The translations under genes were made by a program, and so were the position numbers. Of a DNA stretch of 64,000 bases, positions 8,385 to 17,202 are shown in pieces. This DNA comes from Roseateles sp. DAIF2. Its GTDB lineage: Bacteria > Pseudomonadota > Gammaproteobacteria > Burkholderiales > Burkholderiaceae_C. A model generated the notes under the pieces. It searched no databases. It was given only the letters and a program-made list of their open reading frames with translations, and was not told the origin of the DNA. The stretch lies in assembly GCF_015624425.1 (NCBI RefSeq), contig NZ_CP049919.1:434001-498000 (forward strand). The letters run 5' to 3'. How positions within the stretch are numbered: position 1 is the stretch's first letter; each line of letters begins with the position of its first letter.

Positions 8385-9047
8385 TCAGGCGCGCCGGCGC
8401 CGGATCGCCAGCCCCAGCGCCGCCAGGCCCGCGCTCAGCAGGGCCAGGCTGGCCGGTTCCGGCACCGCGGCCACATTGCCGCTGTGTACGGCCCAGGCAT
8501 AAAACTCGCCGGCCTTGGGCGAGAAACCCTGGTCGCCGAAGGCGGTGAAGAAATGAAAGGCCTCGTCCTGATATTCGGGGATGGTGGTGCCGGTCCAGTA
8601 GGCGAAATTGTGCAGATTCGCAAAGGGGCCGCTGTTCTGCAGGCCGCCGACCGCGGTATTGCGCAGATTCACATGGAACATATGGCCGAGTTCCGAATGC
8701 AGGCCCTTGATATTGAGCCCGCTGTCGCTGCTGCCGTCCTCGGCATAGTCCAGATTGAACCGGATGCCATTGGCCGGCGTCACCGTCGGCAGGCGCCAGC
8801 CGCCGACGCCGCCGAAGCTCAGGCCGGCCACCCAGTCCTGCGCCTGCTGCCAGCTCATCAGGCCGTCGGCGTCATGGCCGCTGGTCCGGGCGTAGTTGGC
8901 GTCCAGCAGCCAGGTCAGGTCGGCCACATCGTCATAGACCATGCCATTGCCGTAGTTGACCAGCGCCGCCTGGCTGGCGCCGGCGCCCGCCAGCCCGAGG
9001 GCCAGTGCCGCAAGCGTTCGCCTGTTTCTTTTTCCAATCGTCGTCAT
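8385..9047 (-). CDS. DUF1566-type PEP-CTERM sorting-domain protein
   Basis: Secreted surface protein, 220 residues. Start at 9047 is chosen: GAGGGA lies upstream and residues 1-27 form a signal peptide ending at ASQA; upstream in-frame codons would add 45 residues without secretion features. The body carries a DUF1566 (Lcl C-terminal) pattern with W-x-x-A-x-D-W-V and GGWRLPTVTPANG (about 80-92) and SELGHMF. The last 26 residues are an intact PEP-CTERM signal, VPEPASLALLSAGLAALGLA followed by an Arg-rich end. A weak sigma-54-like site lies at 9110-9125. Function of the DUF1566 body is unknown. Confidence 0.9.
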   Translation of the reverse strand: MTTIGKRNRRTLAALALGLAGAGASQAALVNYGNGMVYDDVADLTWLLDANYARTSGHDADGLMSWQQAQDWVAGLSFGGVGGWRLPTVTPANGIRFNLDYAEDGSSDSGLNIKGLHSELGHMFHVNLRNTAVGGLQNSGPFANLHNFAYWTGTTIPEYQDEAFHFFTAFGDQGFSPKAGEFYAWAVHSGNVAAVPEPASLALLSAGLAALGLAIRRRRA

Positions 9048-9109
9048 CGAATCCCTCGTCAAAGGATGTGCTGGTTTCGTATTCCGGCGATATGAAAATG
9101 CCGGACCCG

Positions 9110-9125
9110 GGCAATACCCGGCCCG
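9110..9125 (-). promoter_or_regulatory. Possible sigma-54 promoter of the second PEP-CTERM gene
   Basis: Minus-strand CGGGCCGGGTATTGCC keeps the essential GG and GC dinucleotides at exact -24/-12 spacing and the TTGC block, but differs from consensus at four other positions. Position about 63 nt upstream of the start codon is reasonable. Confidence 0.4.
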
Positions 9126-9274
9126 CCCGCTCAATTTCGATAATTGGTCGGTGACTGGTATTGGTTGTGTAAATCTTGGCAAAGCCGTGAAAAACCAAGC
9201 CTAGGGCTAACCAGCGTCCGGAATTACTTTTTGGCGTCGGCCCATGAGGTTTTGATATGAAACCACGCTAACTG

Positions 9275-9290
9275 TCCCTATAACTAGGGA
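9275..9290. promoter_or_regulatory. Perfect inverted repeat, possible operator
   Basis: TCCCTA-TAAC-TAGGGA, six-base arms with a four-base spacer, AT-rich compared with its surroundings and located between divergent transcription units. Which protein binds it is not known. Confidence 0.4.
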
Positions 9291-9421
9291 TGCCATCGGC
9301 GCGACTGTCCGTGGCCTTACCTGTCCCGTGAACCCGCGACGCCGCGGGCATCGGCCGCCCGATGCGGTACAAGCAGGGTTCTGGTTTTGCCTGAGCCCAG
9401 GCCTGACGGTGCTCTGTACTC

Positions 9422-9436
9422 TGTATCCAGAATCCA
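9422..9436. promoter_or_regulatory. Possible operator for the GntR/FCD regulator
   Basis: TGTATCCAGAATCCA is a near-palindrome of the TGTAT-N5-ATACA type seen for FCD-class GntR proteins, with one mismatch. It lies about 120 nt before the regulator gene, consistent with autoregulation of the transport operon. Inference only. Confidence 0.35.
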
Positions 9437-9556
9437 GGGCGCTTGGCGGCGGGCCGTCAACCGACCCCGAAAACCGTCCCGGATGCGGTCAGAATGGCGC
9501 CCCGGCAAATGGGGCCGCAATGACGGGCCGTGCGGACATGGTGGTGATGGTGAACG

Positions 9557-10297
9557 GTGATGAGCAGCAGTAACAGCAGCAGTGGCGGTGATGGCGGCGA
9601 GGCCTTCGAATGGCAAAGCCGGGTGCGTCTGGTGGACGAGGTCGCCCGCGTGCTGCGGCAGCGCATCTATACCGGCTTCTACCCGCCGGGCGAACTGCTG
9701 CGCCAGGTGCAGCTGTCCGAGGACCTGAAGGTCAGCCGCACGCCGCTGCGCGAGGCGCTGCGCATGCTGCAGAGCGAGGGCCTGGTGGAGGCCGACGGGG
9801 TGCGCGGCGTCAGCGTCGCGCGCGCCGACCGCACCCGGCTGCTGAATGCCTATGCGCTGCGCGAGATGCTGGACGGCCTGGCCGCGCGCCAGGCGGCCGA
9901 GCGCGCGTCAGACCGCGCGCGGGCGCTGCTGGTGCCGATCATCGAGGCGCAGCGCCATACCCTGGACCCCTGGCGGCCGGCCGAGTACACGCGGCTGAAC
10001 GTCGAGCTGCATGTGGCCATCGTCGAGCTGGCCGACAACGAATTCCTCTCGGCCCAGCTGGCCCTGGTGCGCAAGACCTCGCAGGTGTTCGCGCCCGCGG
10101 TGCTGATCAGCCAGGACCGCGCGGGGCCGGCGATCCAGGAGCACCAGCGCATCGTCGAGGCGATCGCCGCCGGTGACGGCGAGCTGGCCGAGCGGCTGGG
10201 CCGCCTGCATATCCAGGCCACGATCCGCTGCCTGCGGGCGGAGATCGCCGAGGAGGCCGCCGCTAGCGCGGCCGCGCGCCACGCGACGGCCGCATGA
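9557..10297 (+). CDS. GntR-family transcriptional regulator (FCD type)
   Basis: DNA-binding ligand-responsive regulator, about 246 residues. Winged helix-turn-helix at about 20-85, with the family signature G-x-x-x-P-G-E-x-L-x-x-x-x-L-S-x-x-L-x-V-S-R-T-P-x-R-E-A-L. The C-terminal FCD effector domain (about 95-225) keeps metal-ligand-type positions around N-x-x-L-H and the H-x-x-I-x-x-A-I segment. The start is GTG at 9557 or ATG three bases later; both give a Ser/Asn/Gly-rich N-terminus and neither has a strong ribosome site. Its stop overlaps the start of the permease gene (ATGA), so it is the first gene of the transport operon and probably regulates it in response to the transported compound or a product. 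Confidence 0.92.
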   Translation: MMSSSNSSSGGDGGEAFEWQSRVRLVDEVARVLRQRIYTGFYPPGELLRQVQLSEDLKVSRTPLREALRMLQSEGLVEADGVRGVSVARADRTRLLNAYALREMLDGLAARQAAERASDRARALLVPIIEAQRHTLDPWRPAEYTRLNVELHVAIVELADNEFLSAQLALVRKTSQVFAPAVLISQDRAGPAIQEHQRIVEAIAAGDGELAERLGRLHIQATIRCLRAEIAEEAAASAAARHATAA

Positions 10298-11256
10298 CGA
10301 TCTTCCTGGCGCGCCGCCTGGGCACGCTGATCCTGACCCTGCTGGCCGCCTCCGCGCTGGTGTTCGCGGTGCTGGAGATCCTGCCCGGCAATGCCGCGCA
10401 GCTGCTGATGGGACCGGACGCCGCGCCCGACGCGGTGGCGGCGCTGGCCGAGAAGCTGGGGCTGAACCAGCCGGCCTGGCAGCGCTATCTGCAATGGCTG
10501 GCCGGCCTGGCGCGGCTGGACATGGGCCTGTCCTATGCCTACAGCACGCCGGTGGCCGAGCTGGTGCTGGAGCGCCTGGCGCTGACCGTGCCGCTGGCCT
10601 TGCTGGCGATGGCGCTGACCACCGCGATCGCGCTCTCCACCGGCATCTACGCCGCGGCGCGCCACGGCAGGCCGGGTGACATGGGCGTGATGCTGATCAG
10701 CCAGCTGGGCATCGCGGTGCCCAGCTTCTGGTTCGCGATCCTGCTGATCCTCTTGTTCGCGGTGAAGCTGCAATGGCTGTCGGCCGGCGGCTTCCCGGGC
10801 TGGAGCGAGGACGCCGGCGGCGGCTTCTGGCCGGCGCTGCAGGCGCTGATCCTGCCGGCGCTGGCGCTGGCCGTGGTGCAGGCTGCGATCCTGGCGCGCA
10901 TCACCCGCTCGGCGATGCTGGAGGTGCTGCGCGAGGACTTCATGCGCACCGCGCGCGCCAAGGGCCTGTCGAAGCGCCGCGCGCTCTGGGGTCATGCCTT
11001 GCGCAACGCGATGATCCCGGTGCTGACCGTGATGGGCCTGCAGTTCGCCAACCTGCTGGCCGGCACCATCGTGGTCGAGAACGTGTTCTACCTGCCGGGC
11101 CTGGGCCGGCTGATCTTCCAGTCGATCGCCAACCGCGACCTGATCGTGGTGCGCAACTGCGTGCTGCTGCTCGCGGTGATGGTGATCGTCGTCAACTTCG
11201 TGGTCGATGTGCTGTACGCCTGGATCGATCCGCGCATCAAGACCTCAGAGTTATGA
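10294..11256 (+). CDS. Peptide/opine-type ABC transporter permease (DppB-like)
   Basis: Inner-membrane permease, 320 residues, of the peptide/nickel ABC importer class. It has the N-terminal helix followed by the G-L-N-Q-P-x-x-x-R-Y segment typical of DppB proteins, about six transmembrane helices, and the cytoplasmic coupling loop EDFMRTARAKGLSKRRALWG (about 211-230) that contacts the ATPase. Overlaps the regulator upstream by 4 nt and the second permease downstream by 4 nt (ATGA), indicating one transcript with coupled translation. Confidence 0.93.
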   Translation: MTIFLARRLGTLILTLLAASALVFAVLEILPGNAAQLLMGPDAAPDAVAALAEKLGLNQPAWQRYLQWLAGLARLDMGLSYAYSTPVAELVLERLALTVPLALLAMALTTAIALSTGIYAAARHGRPGDMGVMLISQLGIAVPSFWFAILLILLFAVKLQWLSAGGFPGWSEDAGGGFWPALQALILPALALAVVQAAILARITRSAMLEVLREDFMRTARAKGLSKRRALWGHALRNAMIPVLTVMGLQFANLLAGTIVVENVFYLPGLGRLIFQSIANRDLIVVRNCVLLLAVMVIVVNFVVDVLYAWIDPRIKTSEL

Positions 11257-12068
11257 CCCGGCATCGCAGTTTCCTTGTCGGCGCGCTGCTGTGCGGCCTG
11301 GTGCTGGCCGCGGCGGCGCTGTCCCTGGTCTGGACGCCCTGGCCGCCCTACGAGATCGACATGGCCGCCAAGCTGCAGCCGCCCAGCGCGCGGCATTGGC
11401 TGGGCACGGACACGCTGGGCCGCGACGTGCTGAGCCTGATCCTGGTCGGCGCGCGCAACTCCATCCTGGTCGGCGTGATCGCGGTCGGCATCGGCCTGGC
11501 CGCGGGCCTGCTGCTCGGCTTGTGGGCGGCGGCGCGGCGCGGCTGGGTGGAGGAGGCGCTGATGCGCCTGACCGACTTCAGCTTCGCCTTTCCGGCCATC
11601 CTGCTGGCCATCATGCTGAGCGCGGTGGCCGGGCCGGGCATCGTCAATGCGATCGTCGCGATCGGCCTGCACAACATCCCGACCTTCGCCCGCATCACCC
11701 GCGCCGCGGCGCGCCAGCAATGGGCGCGCGACTATGTGCTGGCCGCGCGCGCCTGCGGCAAGGGGCCCTGGCGCATCAGCTGGGAGCATGTGCTGCCGAA
11801 CATCGCGCCGGTGCTGATCGTGCAGGCGACGATCCAGTTCGCGCTGGCCATCCTGGCCGAGGCCGCGCTGTCCTATCTGGGCCTGGGCACGCAGCCGCCC
11901 GCGCCCAGCTGGGGCCGCATGCTGGCCGAGGCCCAGACTCTTCTGTTCCAGGCGCCGCTGCTGGCGGTGTTCCCGGGCCTGGCCATCATGCTGGCGGTGC
12001 TGGGGCTGAACCTGCTGGGCGACGGGCTGCGCGACATCCTGGACCCGAAGCTGGCGAGGGCGCGCTGA
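11253..12068 (+). CDS. Peptide-type ABC transporter permease (DppC-like)
   Basis: Second inner-membrane permease, 271 residues, partner of the DppB-like protein. Seen: N-terminal helix, the periplasmic HWLGTDTLGRDVLS motif (about 49-62) that defines DppC/OppC proteins, about six helices and the coupling loop ARDYVLAARACGKGPWRI. Start ATG overlaps the previous stop (TTATGA). A long open frame extends upstream in this frame but lies inside the previous gene and is ignored. Substrate is not determined by the permease sequence. Confidence 0.93.
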   Translation: MTRHRSFLVGALLCGLVLAAAALSLVWTPWPPYEIDMAAKLQPPSARHWLGTDTLGRDVLSLILVGARNSILVGVIAVGIGLAAGLLLGLWAAARRGWVEEALMRLTDFSFAFPAILLAIMLSAVAGPGIVNAIVAIGLHNIPTFARITRAAARQQWARDYVLAARACGKGPWRISWEHVLPNIAPVLIVQATIQFALAILAEAALSYLGLGTQPPAPSWGRMLAEAQTLLFQAPLLAVFPGLAIMLAVLGLNLLGDGLRDILDPKLARAR

Positions 12069-13039
12069 TGTTGGAAGTCGAAGACCTGCGCATCACGCTC
12101 GCCACGCCGCAGGGCCCGGCCGAGGCCGTGCGCGGCATCGACTTTGCGCTGGCGCGCGGCGACACCCTGGGCCTGATCGGCGAATCGGGCAGCGGCAAAT
12201 CCCTGAGCGCGCTGGCGCTGATGGGCCTGCTGCCGGAGGGCGCCAGGGCCAGCGGCCGCGTGCTTTTCGAGGGTCAGGACTTGCTGACCCTGTCGGAGCG
12301 TGCGTTGGCCGGCCTGCGCGGCCGGCGCCTGGCGATGGTGTTCCAGGAGCCGATGACGGCGCTGAACCCGCTGCACCCGATCGGCCGCCAGGTGGCCGAG
12401 CCGCTGCGCCTGCACCTGGGCTTGAGCCGGCACGAGGCCGAGGGCCGCGCGCTGACCCTGCTGGAGCGGGTCGGACTGCCGGACGCGCGGCGGCGCCTGG
12501 CGGCCTATCCGCATGAGCTGTCCGGCGGCCAGCGCCAGCGGGTCGGCATCGCGATGGCGCTGGCCTGCGAGCCGGCGCTGCTGATCGCCGACGAGCCGAC
12601 CACCGCGCTGGACGTCACCGTGCAGGCGCAGATCCTGGACCTGCTGGCCGAGCTGGTCGAGGAGCGCGGCATGGCCCTGCTCTTGATCTCGCACGACCTG
12701 GGCGTGATCGCCGAGAACGTCGCCTCGATGCTGGTGATGTACGGCGGCACGGTGGTCGAGCGCGGCCCCAGCGCGGCCGTGTTCGAGCGCATGGGGCATC
12801 CCTACACCCAGGGCCTGATGGCCGCGCGGCCGCGCCTGGGCTCGGCACGGGGTCAGGCCTTGCGCGCGATCCCCGGCAGCGTGCCGGGCCTGCACGAGAT
12901 GCCGCCCGGCTGCCCCTTCGCGCCACGCTGCGCACTGGCGACCGCGGACTGCGCGGCCGCGCGGCCCGCGGCGCGGCCGCTCGGTCCGGGCCACGACGCG
13001 CGCTGCGTCCATCTGGCGGAGGCCCTGGCCGATGGCTGA
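12068..13039 (+). CDS. ABC transporter ATP-binding protein (DppD-like)
   Basis: Cytoplasmic ATPase, 323 residues. Walker A GESGSGKS (about 38-45), Q-loop [10 protein letters not shown], signature LSGGQRQR, Walker [14 protein letters not shown] and switch HDLGVIAE are all present. The C-terminal oligopeptide-transporter domain has the Cys-rich motif G-C-P-F-A-P-R-C (about 281-288), which in related proteins holds an Fe-S cluster. Start overlaps the previous stop by one base (TGATG); the end overlaps the next ATPase by 8 nt. Confidence 0.94.
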   Translation: MLEVEDLRITLATPQGPAEAVRGIDFALARGDTLGLIGESGSGKSLSALALMGLLPEGARASGRVLFEGQDLLTLSERALAGLRGRRLAMVFQEPMTALNPLHPIGRQVAEPLRLHLGLSRHEAEGRALTLLERVGLPDARRRLAAYPHELSGGQRQRVGIAMALACEPALLIADEPTTALDVTVQAQILDLLAELVEERGMALLLISHDLGVIAENVASMLVMYGGTVVERGPSAAVFERMGHPYTQGLMAARPRLGSARGQALRAIPGSVPGLHEMPPGCPFAPRCALATADCAAARPAARPLGPGHDARCVHLAEALADG

Positions 13040-14060
13040 ACCGACCCCCTTGCTAGAGCTGCGCGGGCTGAGCCGGCATTACCGCCTGCCGCGCGAGCGC
13101 TTGTTCGGGCCTGTGCCGCGCATGCAGGCGCTGCGCGATATCAGCCTGCGCCTGCCGGCCGGGCGCTCGCTGGGCATCGTCGGCGAATCGGGCTCGGGCA
13201 AGAGCACCCTGGCGCGGGCGGTGATGGCGCTGGACGAGCCGCATCAGCGGGATGGGGGCCAGGTCTTGCTGGATGGCCGCGACCTGCTGGCGCTGGCGCC
13301 CGAGGAGCTGCGCCTCGCCCGCGCCCGCCTGCAGATGGTGTTCCAGGACCCCTACGGCTCGCTGGACCCGCGCCGCCAGGTCGGCCGCATCGTCGCCGAG
13401 CCGCTGGCCAGCCTGACCGGGCTGGGCGCGGCCGCGCAGCGCGAGCGCGTGCTGGAAACGGTGCTGGCGGTGGGCCTGCGCGAGGCGGACCTGGACAAGT
13501 ATCCGCACGAGTTCTCCGGCGGCCAGCGCCAGCGCATCGCGATCGCGCGTGCCATCGTCACGCGGCCGGCCCTGGTGGTGGCCGACGAGCCGGTCAGCGC
13601 GCTGGACGTCTCGGTGCAGGCCCAGGTGCTGAACCTGCTGGCCGAGCTGCGCCAGCGTTTCCGGCTGAGCTATCTGCTGATCAGCCATGACCTGGCGGTT
13701 GTCGACCATGTCTGCGACGAGATCCTGGTGCTGTATCGCGGCCGCGTGGTGGAGCAGGGCAGCCCGGAGGCGCTGTTCCGCCTGGCGGCCCATCCCTATA
13801 CCCAGGCGCTGCTGGATGCGGTGCCGCAGGCGCGGCCGGGCGCGCGGCGGCGCAGGCCGGCGGCAGCTGCGCCGCTGGCGGCCCAGGCAAGACCCGGCAC
13901 CGGCTGCGACTATGCCGCGCGCTGCCCGCATGCCACGCCGCGCTGCCTGGCCGAGGCGCCGGGCCTGCGTGCGCTGGGCGGCGGGCAACAGGCCGCCTGC
14001 CACCATGCCGAGGCGATACTGCGCCATCGCGTGGTTCATCTGGAGGAGGCTTCGCCATGA
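13032..14060 (+). CDS. ABC transporter ATP-binding protein (DppF-like)
   Basis: Second ATPase of the importer, 342 residues. Walker [11 protein letters not shown]-loop FQDPYGSLDPR, signature FSGGQRQR, Walker B ALVVADEPVSALD and H-loop SHDLAVVD are visible. The C-terminal tail carries a shorter Cys motif (C-D-Y-A-A-R-C). Together with the DppD-like protein it would form the heterodimeric motor. The end overlaps the binding-protein gene by 4 nt (ATGA). Confidence 0.94.
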   Translation: MAEPTPLLELRGLSRHYRLPRERLFGPVPRMQALRDISLRLPAGRSLGIVGESGSGKSTLARAVMALDEPHQRDGGQVLLDGRDLLALAPEELRLARARLQMVFQDPYGSLDPRRQVGRIVAEPLASLTGLGAAAQRERVLETVLAVGLREADLDKYPHEFSGGQRQRIAIARAIVTRPALVVADEPVSALDVSVQAQVLNLLAELRQRFRLSYLLISHDLAVVDHVCDEILVLYRGRVVEQGSPEALFRLAAHPYTQALLDAVPQARPGARRRRPAAAAPLAAQARPGTGCDYAARCPHATPRCLAEAPGLRALGGGQQAACHHAEAILRHRVVHLEEASP

Positions 14061-15580
14061 AGAAGACGAGAAGACAAGCACTGCTGCTGTGGTCGGCGAT
14101 GGGCGCCGCCAGCGTCGCCTCGGCCCTGCTGGCCGCCGCACCGGCCGCCCAGGCGCAGGCGCGCAAGGACGGCAGCCTGGTGCTGGCGATGACCCTGGAG
14201 CCGCCCGGCCTGGACCCGACCGCCGGCGCGGCCTCGGCGATCGCCGAGATCGTGCACTACAACATCTTCGAGACCCTGACAAAGATCGGCGCGGACGGCA
14301 AGGTCAGCCCGCTGCTGGCCGAGAGCTGGGAGGTCTCGCCGGACCTGAAGACCTGGACCTTCAAGCTCAGGCGTGGCGTGAAGTTCCAGAACGGCGAGCC
14401 CTTCGACGCGGCCGCGGTGAAGTTCAGCTTCGAGCGCGCCGCCTCCGACAAGAGCAGCAACAAGGACAAGCGCCTGTTCGCCAGCATGGCCTTCGTCGGC
14501 ACGCCCGATCCGCATACCGTGGTGATCGGGCTGAAGACCATCGAGCCGGATTTCCTGTTCCTGATCGGTCAGGCCACCGCCGCGATCGTCGAGCCCAGGA
14601 GCGCCGAGAAGAACGCCACCCAGCCGGTCGGCACCGGCCCCTACAAGCTGGACGCTTGGGCCAAGGGCGCCAGCGTCACCCTGGGCAAATGGGAGGGCTA
14701 CCGAGCCGCTGGCGCGGTGAAGCTCAAGCGCGTGACATTCCGCTTCATCGGCGACCCGGCGGCCCAGGTCGCGGCCCTGCTGTCCGGCGATGTGGACGCC
14801 TTCCCGCGCGTGGCGGCGGCGCGCAGCCTGGCGCAGTTCCAGCAAAGCCCCAAGCGCTTCCAGGTGATCCAGGCCGGCTCGCGCGCCAAGACCATTGTCG
14901 CGATCAACAACAGGAAGAAGCCGCTCGACGATGTGCGGGTGCGCCGCGCGATCGCGCTGGCGATCGACCGCAAGGCGGTGATCGAGGCCGCGGCCGACGG
15001 CTTCGGCGTGCCGATCGGCAGCCATTACGTGCCGGGCGCACCCGGCTATGTGGACCTGACCGCGGCCAGCCCCTTCGACCCGGCCAAGGCGCGCGCGCTG
15101 CTGAAGGAGGCCGGCGTGAGCGCGCCGCTGGAGCTGAGCCTGAAGCTGCCGCCGACGCCCTATGCGCGCCAGGGCGGCGAGGTGGTGGCCGCGCAGCTGG
15201 CCAAGGTGGGCATCACCGCCAAGATCGAGAACGTCGAATGGGCGCAATGGCTGTCCGGCGTCTACACGAACCGCAACTACGACCTGTCGATCATTTCCCA
15301 TGTCGAGCCCTTCGACCTGGCCAACTACGCCAAGCCCGGCTACTACTGGGGCTATGAGAGCGCGGAGTTCAACCAGCTGTTCGACAGGATCAACAACAGC
15401 CCGCGCGAGCCCGAGCGCCTGAAGCTGCTGGGCGATGCGCAGCGCCTGCTGGCGCGCGACGCGGTCAACACCTGGCTCTATCAGCCGGTCTGGATCACGG
15501 TGGCGAAACGCCAGGTCAAGGGCCTATGGACCAGCATGCCGATCTTCGTCAACGACCTGTCGACCCTGAGCTGGGAGTGA
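14057..15580 (+). CDS. Periplasmic substrate-binding protein, family 5 (DppA/OppA type)
   Basis: Periplasmic binding component, 507 residues, delivering substrate to the importer. Residues 1-34 are a signal peptide with a long hydrophobic region ending QAQA. The mature protein follows the SBP family 5 pattern: E-P-P-G-L-D-P near the start, IFETLTKIG, LAESWEVSPDLKTWTFKLR, FQNGEPFDAAAVKFSFER and PVGTGPYKL. No lipobox, so it is soluble in the periplasm. The ligand cannot be read from sequence; the amidase that follows suggests an amide or short peptide-like compound, which is inference. Confidence 0.93.
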   Translation: MKKTRRQALLLWSAMGAASVASALLAAAPAAQAQARKDGSLVLAMTLEPPGLDPTAGAASAIAEIVHYNIFETLTKIGADGKVSPLLAESWEVSPDLKTWTFKLRRGVKFQNGEPFDAAAVKFSFERAASDKSSNKDKRLFASMAFVGTPDPHTVVIGLKTIEPDFLFLIGQATAAIVEPRSAEKNATQPVGTGPYKLDAWAKGASVTLGKWEGYRAAGAVKLKRVTFRFIGDPAAQVAALLSGDVDAFPRVAAARSLAQFQQSPKRFQVIQAGSRAKTIVAINNRKKPLDDVRVRRAIALAIDRKAVIEAAADGFGVPIGSHYVPGAPGYVDLTAASPFDPAKARALLKEAGVSAPLELSLKLPPTPYARQGGEVVAAQLAKVGITAKIENVEWAQWLSGVYTNRNYDLSIISHVEPFDLANYAKPGYYWGYESAEFNQLFDRINNSPREPERLKLLGDAQRLLARDAVNTWLYQPVWITVAKRQVKGLWTSMPIFVNDLSTLSWE

Positions 15581-15587
15581 GCCTCCG

Positions 15588-17093
15588 ATGAGCGAAAAGC
15601 CGCTGCACGAGCTGGGCGCGCTGGCGCTGGTCGAGGGCTATCGCGGCCGGGACTTCTCGCCGCTGGAGGTGGCGCGCTCGCTCCTGGAGCATGTGACGCG
15701 CTGGGAACCGCATCTGCATGCGCTCTATGCCTTCGAGCCGGAGGCCGTGCTGGAGCAGGCGCGCGCCTCGGAGGCGCGCTGGCTGCGCGGCGAGCCGATC
15801 ACCAATGCGCAAGGCCTGACCCTCGACGGCGTGCCGGTCACCCTGAAGGAGAACATCGCGACCCGCGGCACGCCGGTGCCGCTGGGCAGCGCGGCCACCG
15901 AGCTGGTGCCGGCGGCCGAGGACGCGCCGCCGGCCGCGCGGCTGCGTGAGGTCGGCGCGCTGCTGCTGGCCAAGACCACGATGCCGGACTACGGCATGCT
16001 CAGCTCCGGCCTCTCCAGCTTCCATGCGCTGACCCGCAATCCCTGGGCCCTGGACCGGAACCCCGGCGGTTCCAGCGCCGGCGCCGCCGCGGCCGCCGCG
16101 GCCGGCTACGGCCCGCTGCACCTGGGCACCGACATCGGCGGCTCGGTGCGTCTGCCGGCCGCCTGGTGCGGGCTGTTCACCCTGAAGCCCAGCCTGGGCC
16201 GCATCCCGATCAAGCCGCCCTATGCCGGCCGCGTCGCCGGGCCGATGACGCGCAGCGTCGAGGATGCCGCGGTGATGATGGCCGCACTGGCCCGCCCCGA
16301 CTGGCGCGACACCACCAGCCTGCCGGCGCAGGACATCGACTGGCTGGCGCTGGAGGACGGCCTGGACCTGCGGGGGCTGCGCATCGGGCTGATGCTGGAC
16401 GCCGGCTGGGGCCTGCCCGTCGATGCCGAGACGCGCGCCGCGGTGCAGGCGGCGGCGCGCCTGTTCGAGCAGGCCGGCGCGCGGGTCGAGCCGATGCCCG
16501 GCTTCAGCACCCGCGCGATGATCGACGGGCTGGACCGCTTCTGGCGCATGCGCTCCTGGCTGGACATCTCGGCCCTGCCGGCCGAGCGCCGCGCGAAGGT
16601 GCTGCCCTATATCCGCGACTGGGTCTCGACCGGCGCGAACCTGGGCGCCGCCGAGCTGTTCCACGGCTACAGCCAGATGGCCGCGCTGCGCGAGGCCGCG
16701 GTGGCGGCCTGCCAGCCCTTTGACTATGTGCTGTCGCCCACCGCGCCGATCACCGCCTTCCCGGCCGGATGGGCCAGCCCGATCAACGACCCGCAGCGCC
16801 CCTTCGAGCACATCGCCTTCACCCTGCCCTACAACATGAGCGAGCAGCCGGCCGCCAGCATCAACTGCGGCTACACCGCGAAGGACGGCCTACCGATCGG
16901 CCTGCAGCTCATTGGCCAGCGTTTCGACGACCTGGGCGTGCTGCGCCTGGCCCGGGCCTTCGAGCAACTGCGCGGCCCGCAGCGCGACTGGCCGCTGCCG
17001 CCCGAGGAGGACACGGATGAAGGTGCGGGCGAGTCGCTGGTGATCCGGCGCGGCAACCCGATGGCGAACCGCGGGCGCAGCGGCTATCGCTGA
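15588..17093 (+). CDS. Amidase-signature-family amidohydrolase
   Basis: Cytoplasmic amidase, 501 residues, hydrolysing a carboxamide to acid and ammonia. The Ser-Ser-Lys catalytic set is visible: Lys87 in TLKENIA, cis-Ser162 in GGSSAG, nucleophile Ser186 in GTDIGGSVR. No signal peptide. The gene starts 7 nt after the binding-protein stop, so it belongs to the transport operon and most likely acts on what the importer brings in. It could equally be a GatA-like paralogue, but no gatB/gatC neighbours are present and the context argues for catabolism. Confidence 0.92.
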   Translation: MSEKPLHELGALALVEGYRGRDFSPLEVARSLLEHVTRWEPHLHALYAFEPEAVLEQARASEARWLRGEPITNAQGLTLDGVPVTLKENIATRGTPVPLGSAATELVPAAEDAPPAARLREVGALLLAKTTMPDYGMLSSGLSSFHALTRNPWALDRNPGGSSAGAAAAAAAGYGPLHLGTDIGGSVRLPAAWCGLFTLKPSLGRIPIKPPYAGRVAGPMTRSVEDAAVMMAALARPDWRDTTSLPAQDIDWLALEDGLDLRGLRIGLMLDAGWGLPVDAETRAAVQAAARLFEQAGARVEPMPGFSTRAMIDGLDRFWRMRSWLDISALPAERRAKVLPYIRDWVSTGANLGAAELFHGYSQMAALREAAVAACQPFDYVLSPTAPITAFPAGWASPINDPQRPFEHIAFTLPYNMSEQPAASINCGYTAKDGLPIGLQLIGQRFDDLGVLRLARAFEQLRGPQRDWPLPPEEDTDEGAGESLVIRRGNPMANRGRSGYR

Positions 17094-17202
17094 GCGGCGC
17101 GCCGGGCGCGGTTAGGATGGCGCTTCACCGCCGGACCCGACGCATGTCAGAAAAGAAAACAAGCGCGGGCCGGCGACCGTCATCTTTCAGGGAGGAAAGA
17201 AC

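Larger units (their letters stand above)
9048..9556. other. Divergent intergenic region between PEP-CTERM gene and GntR operon
   Basis: No gene seen. It contains, besides the separately listed sites, two adjacent perfect hairpins, CCCGCG-ACGC-CGCGGG (about 9333-9348) and GCATCGG-CCGC-CCGATGC (9348-9365), which may be structure in the leader of the GntR operon. Confidence 0.5.
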
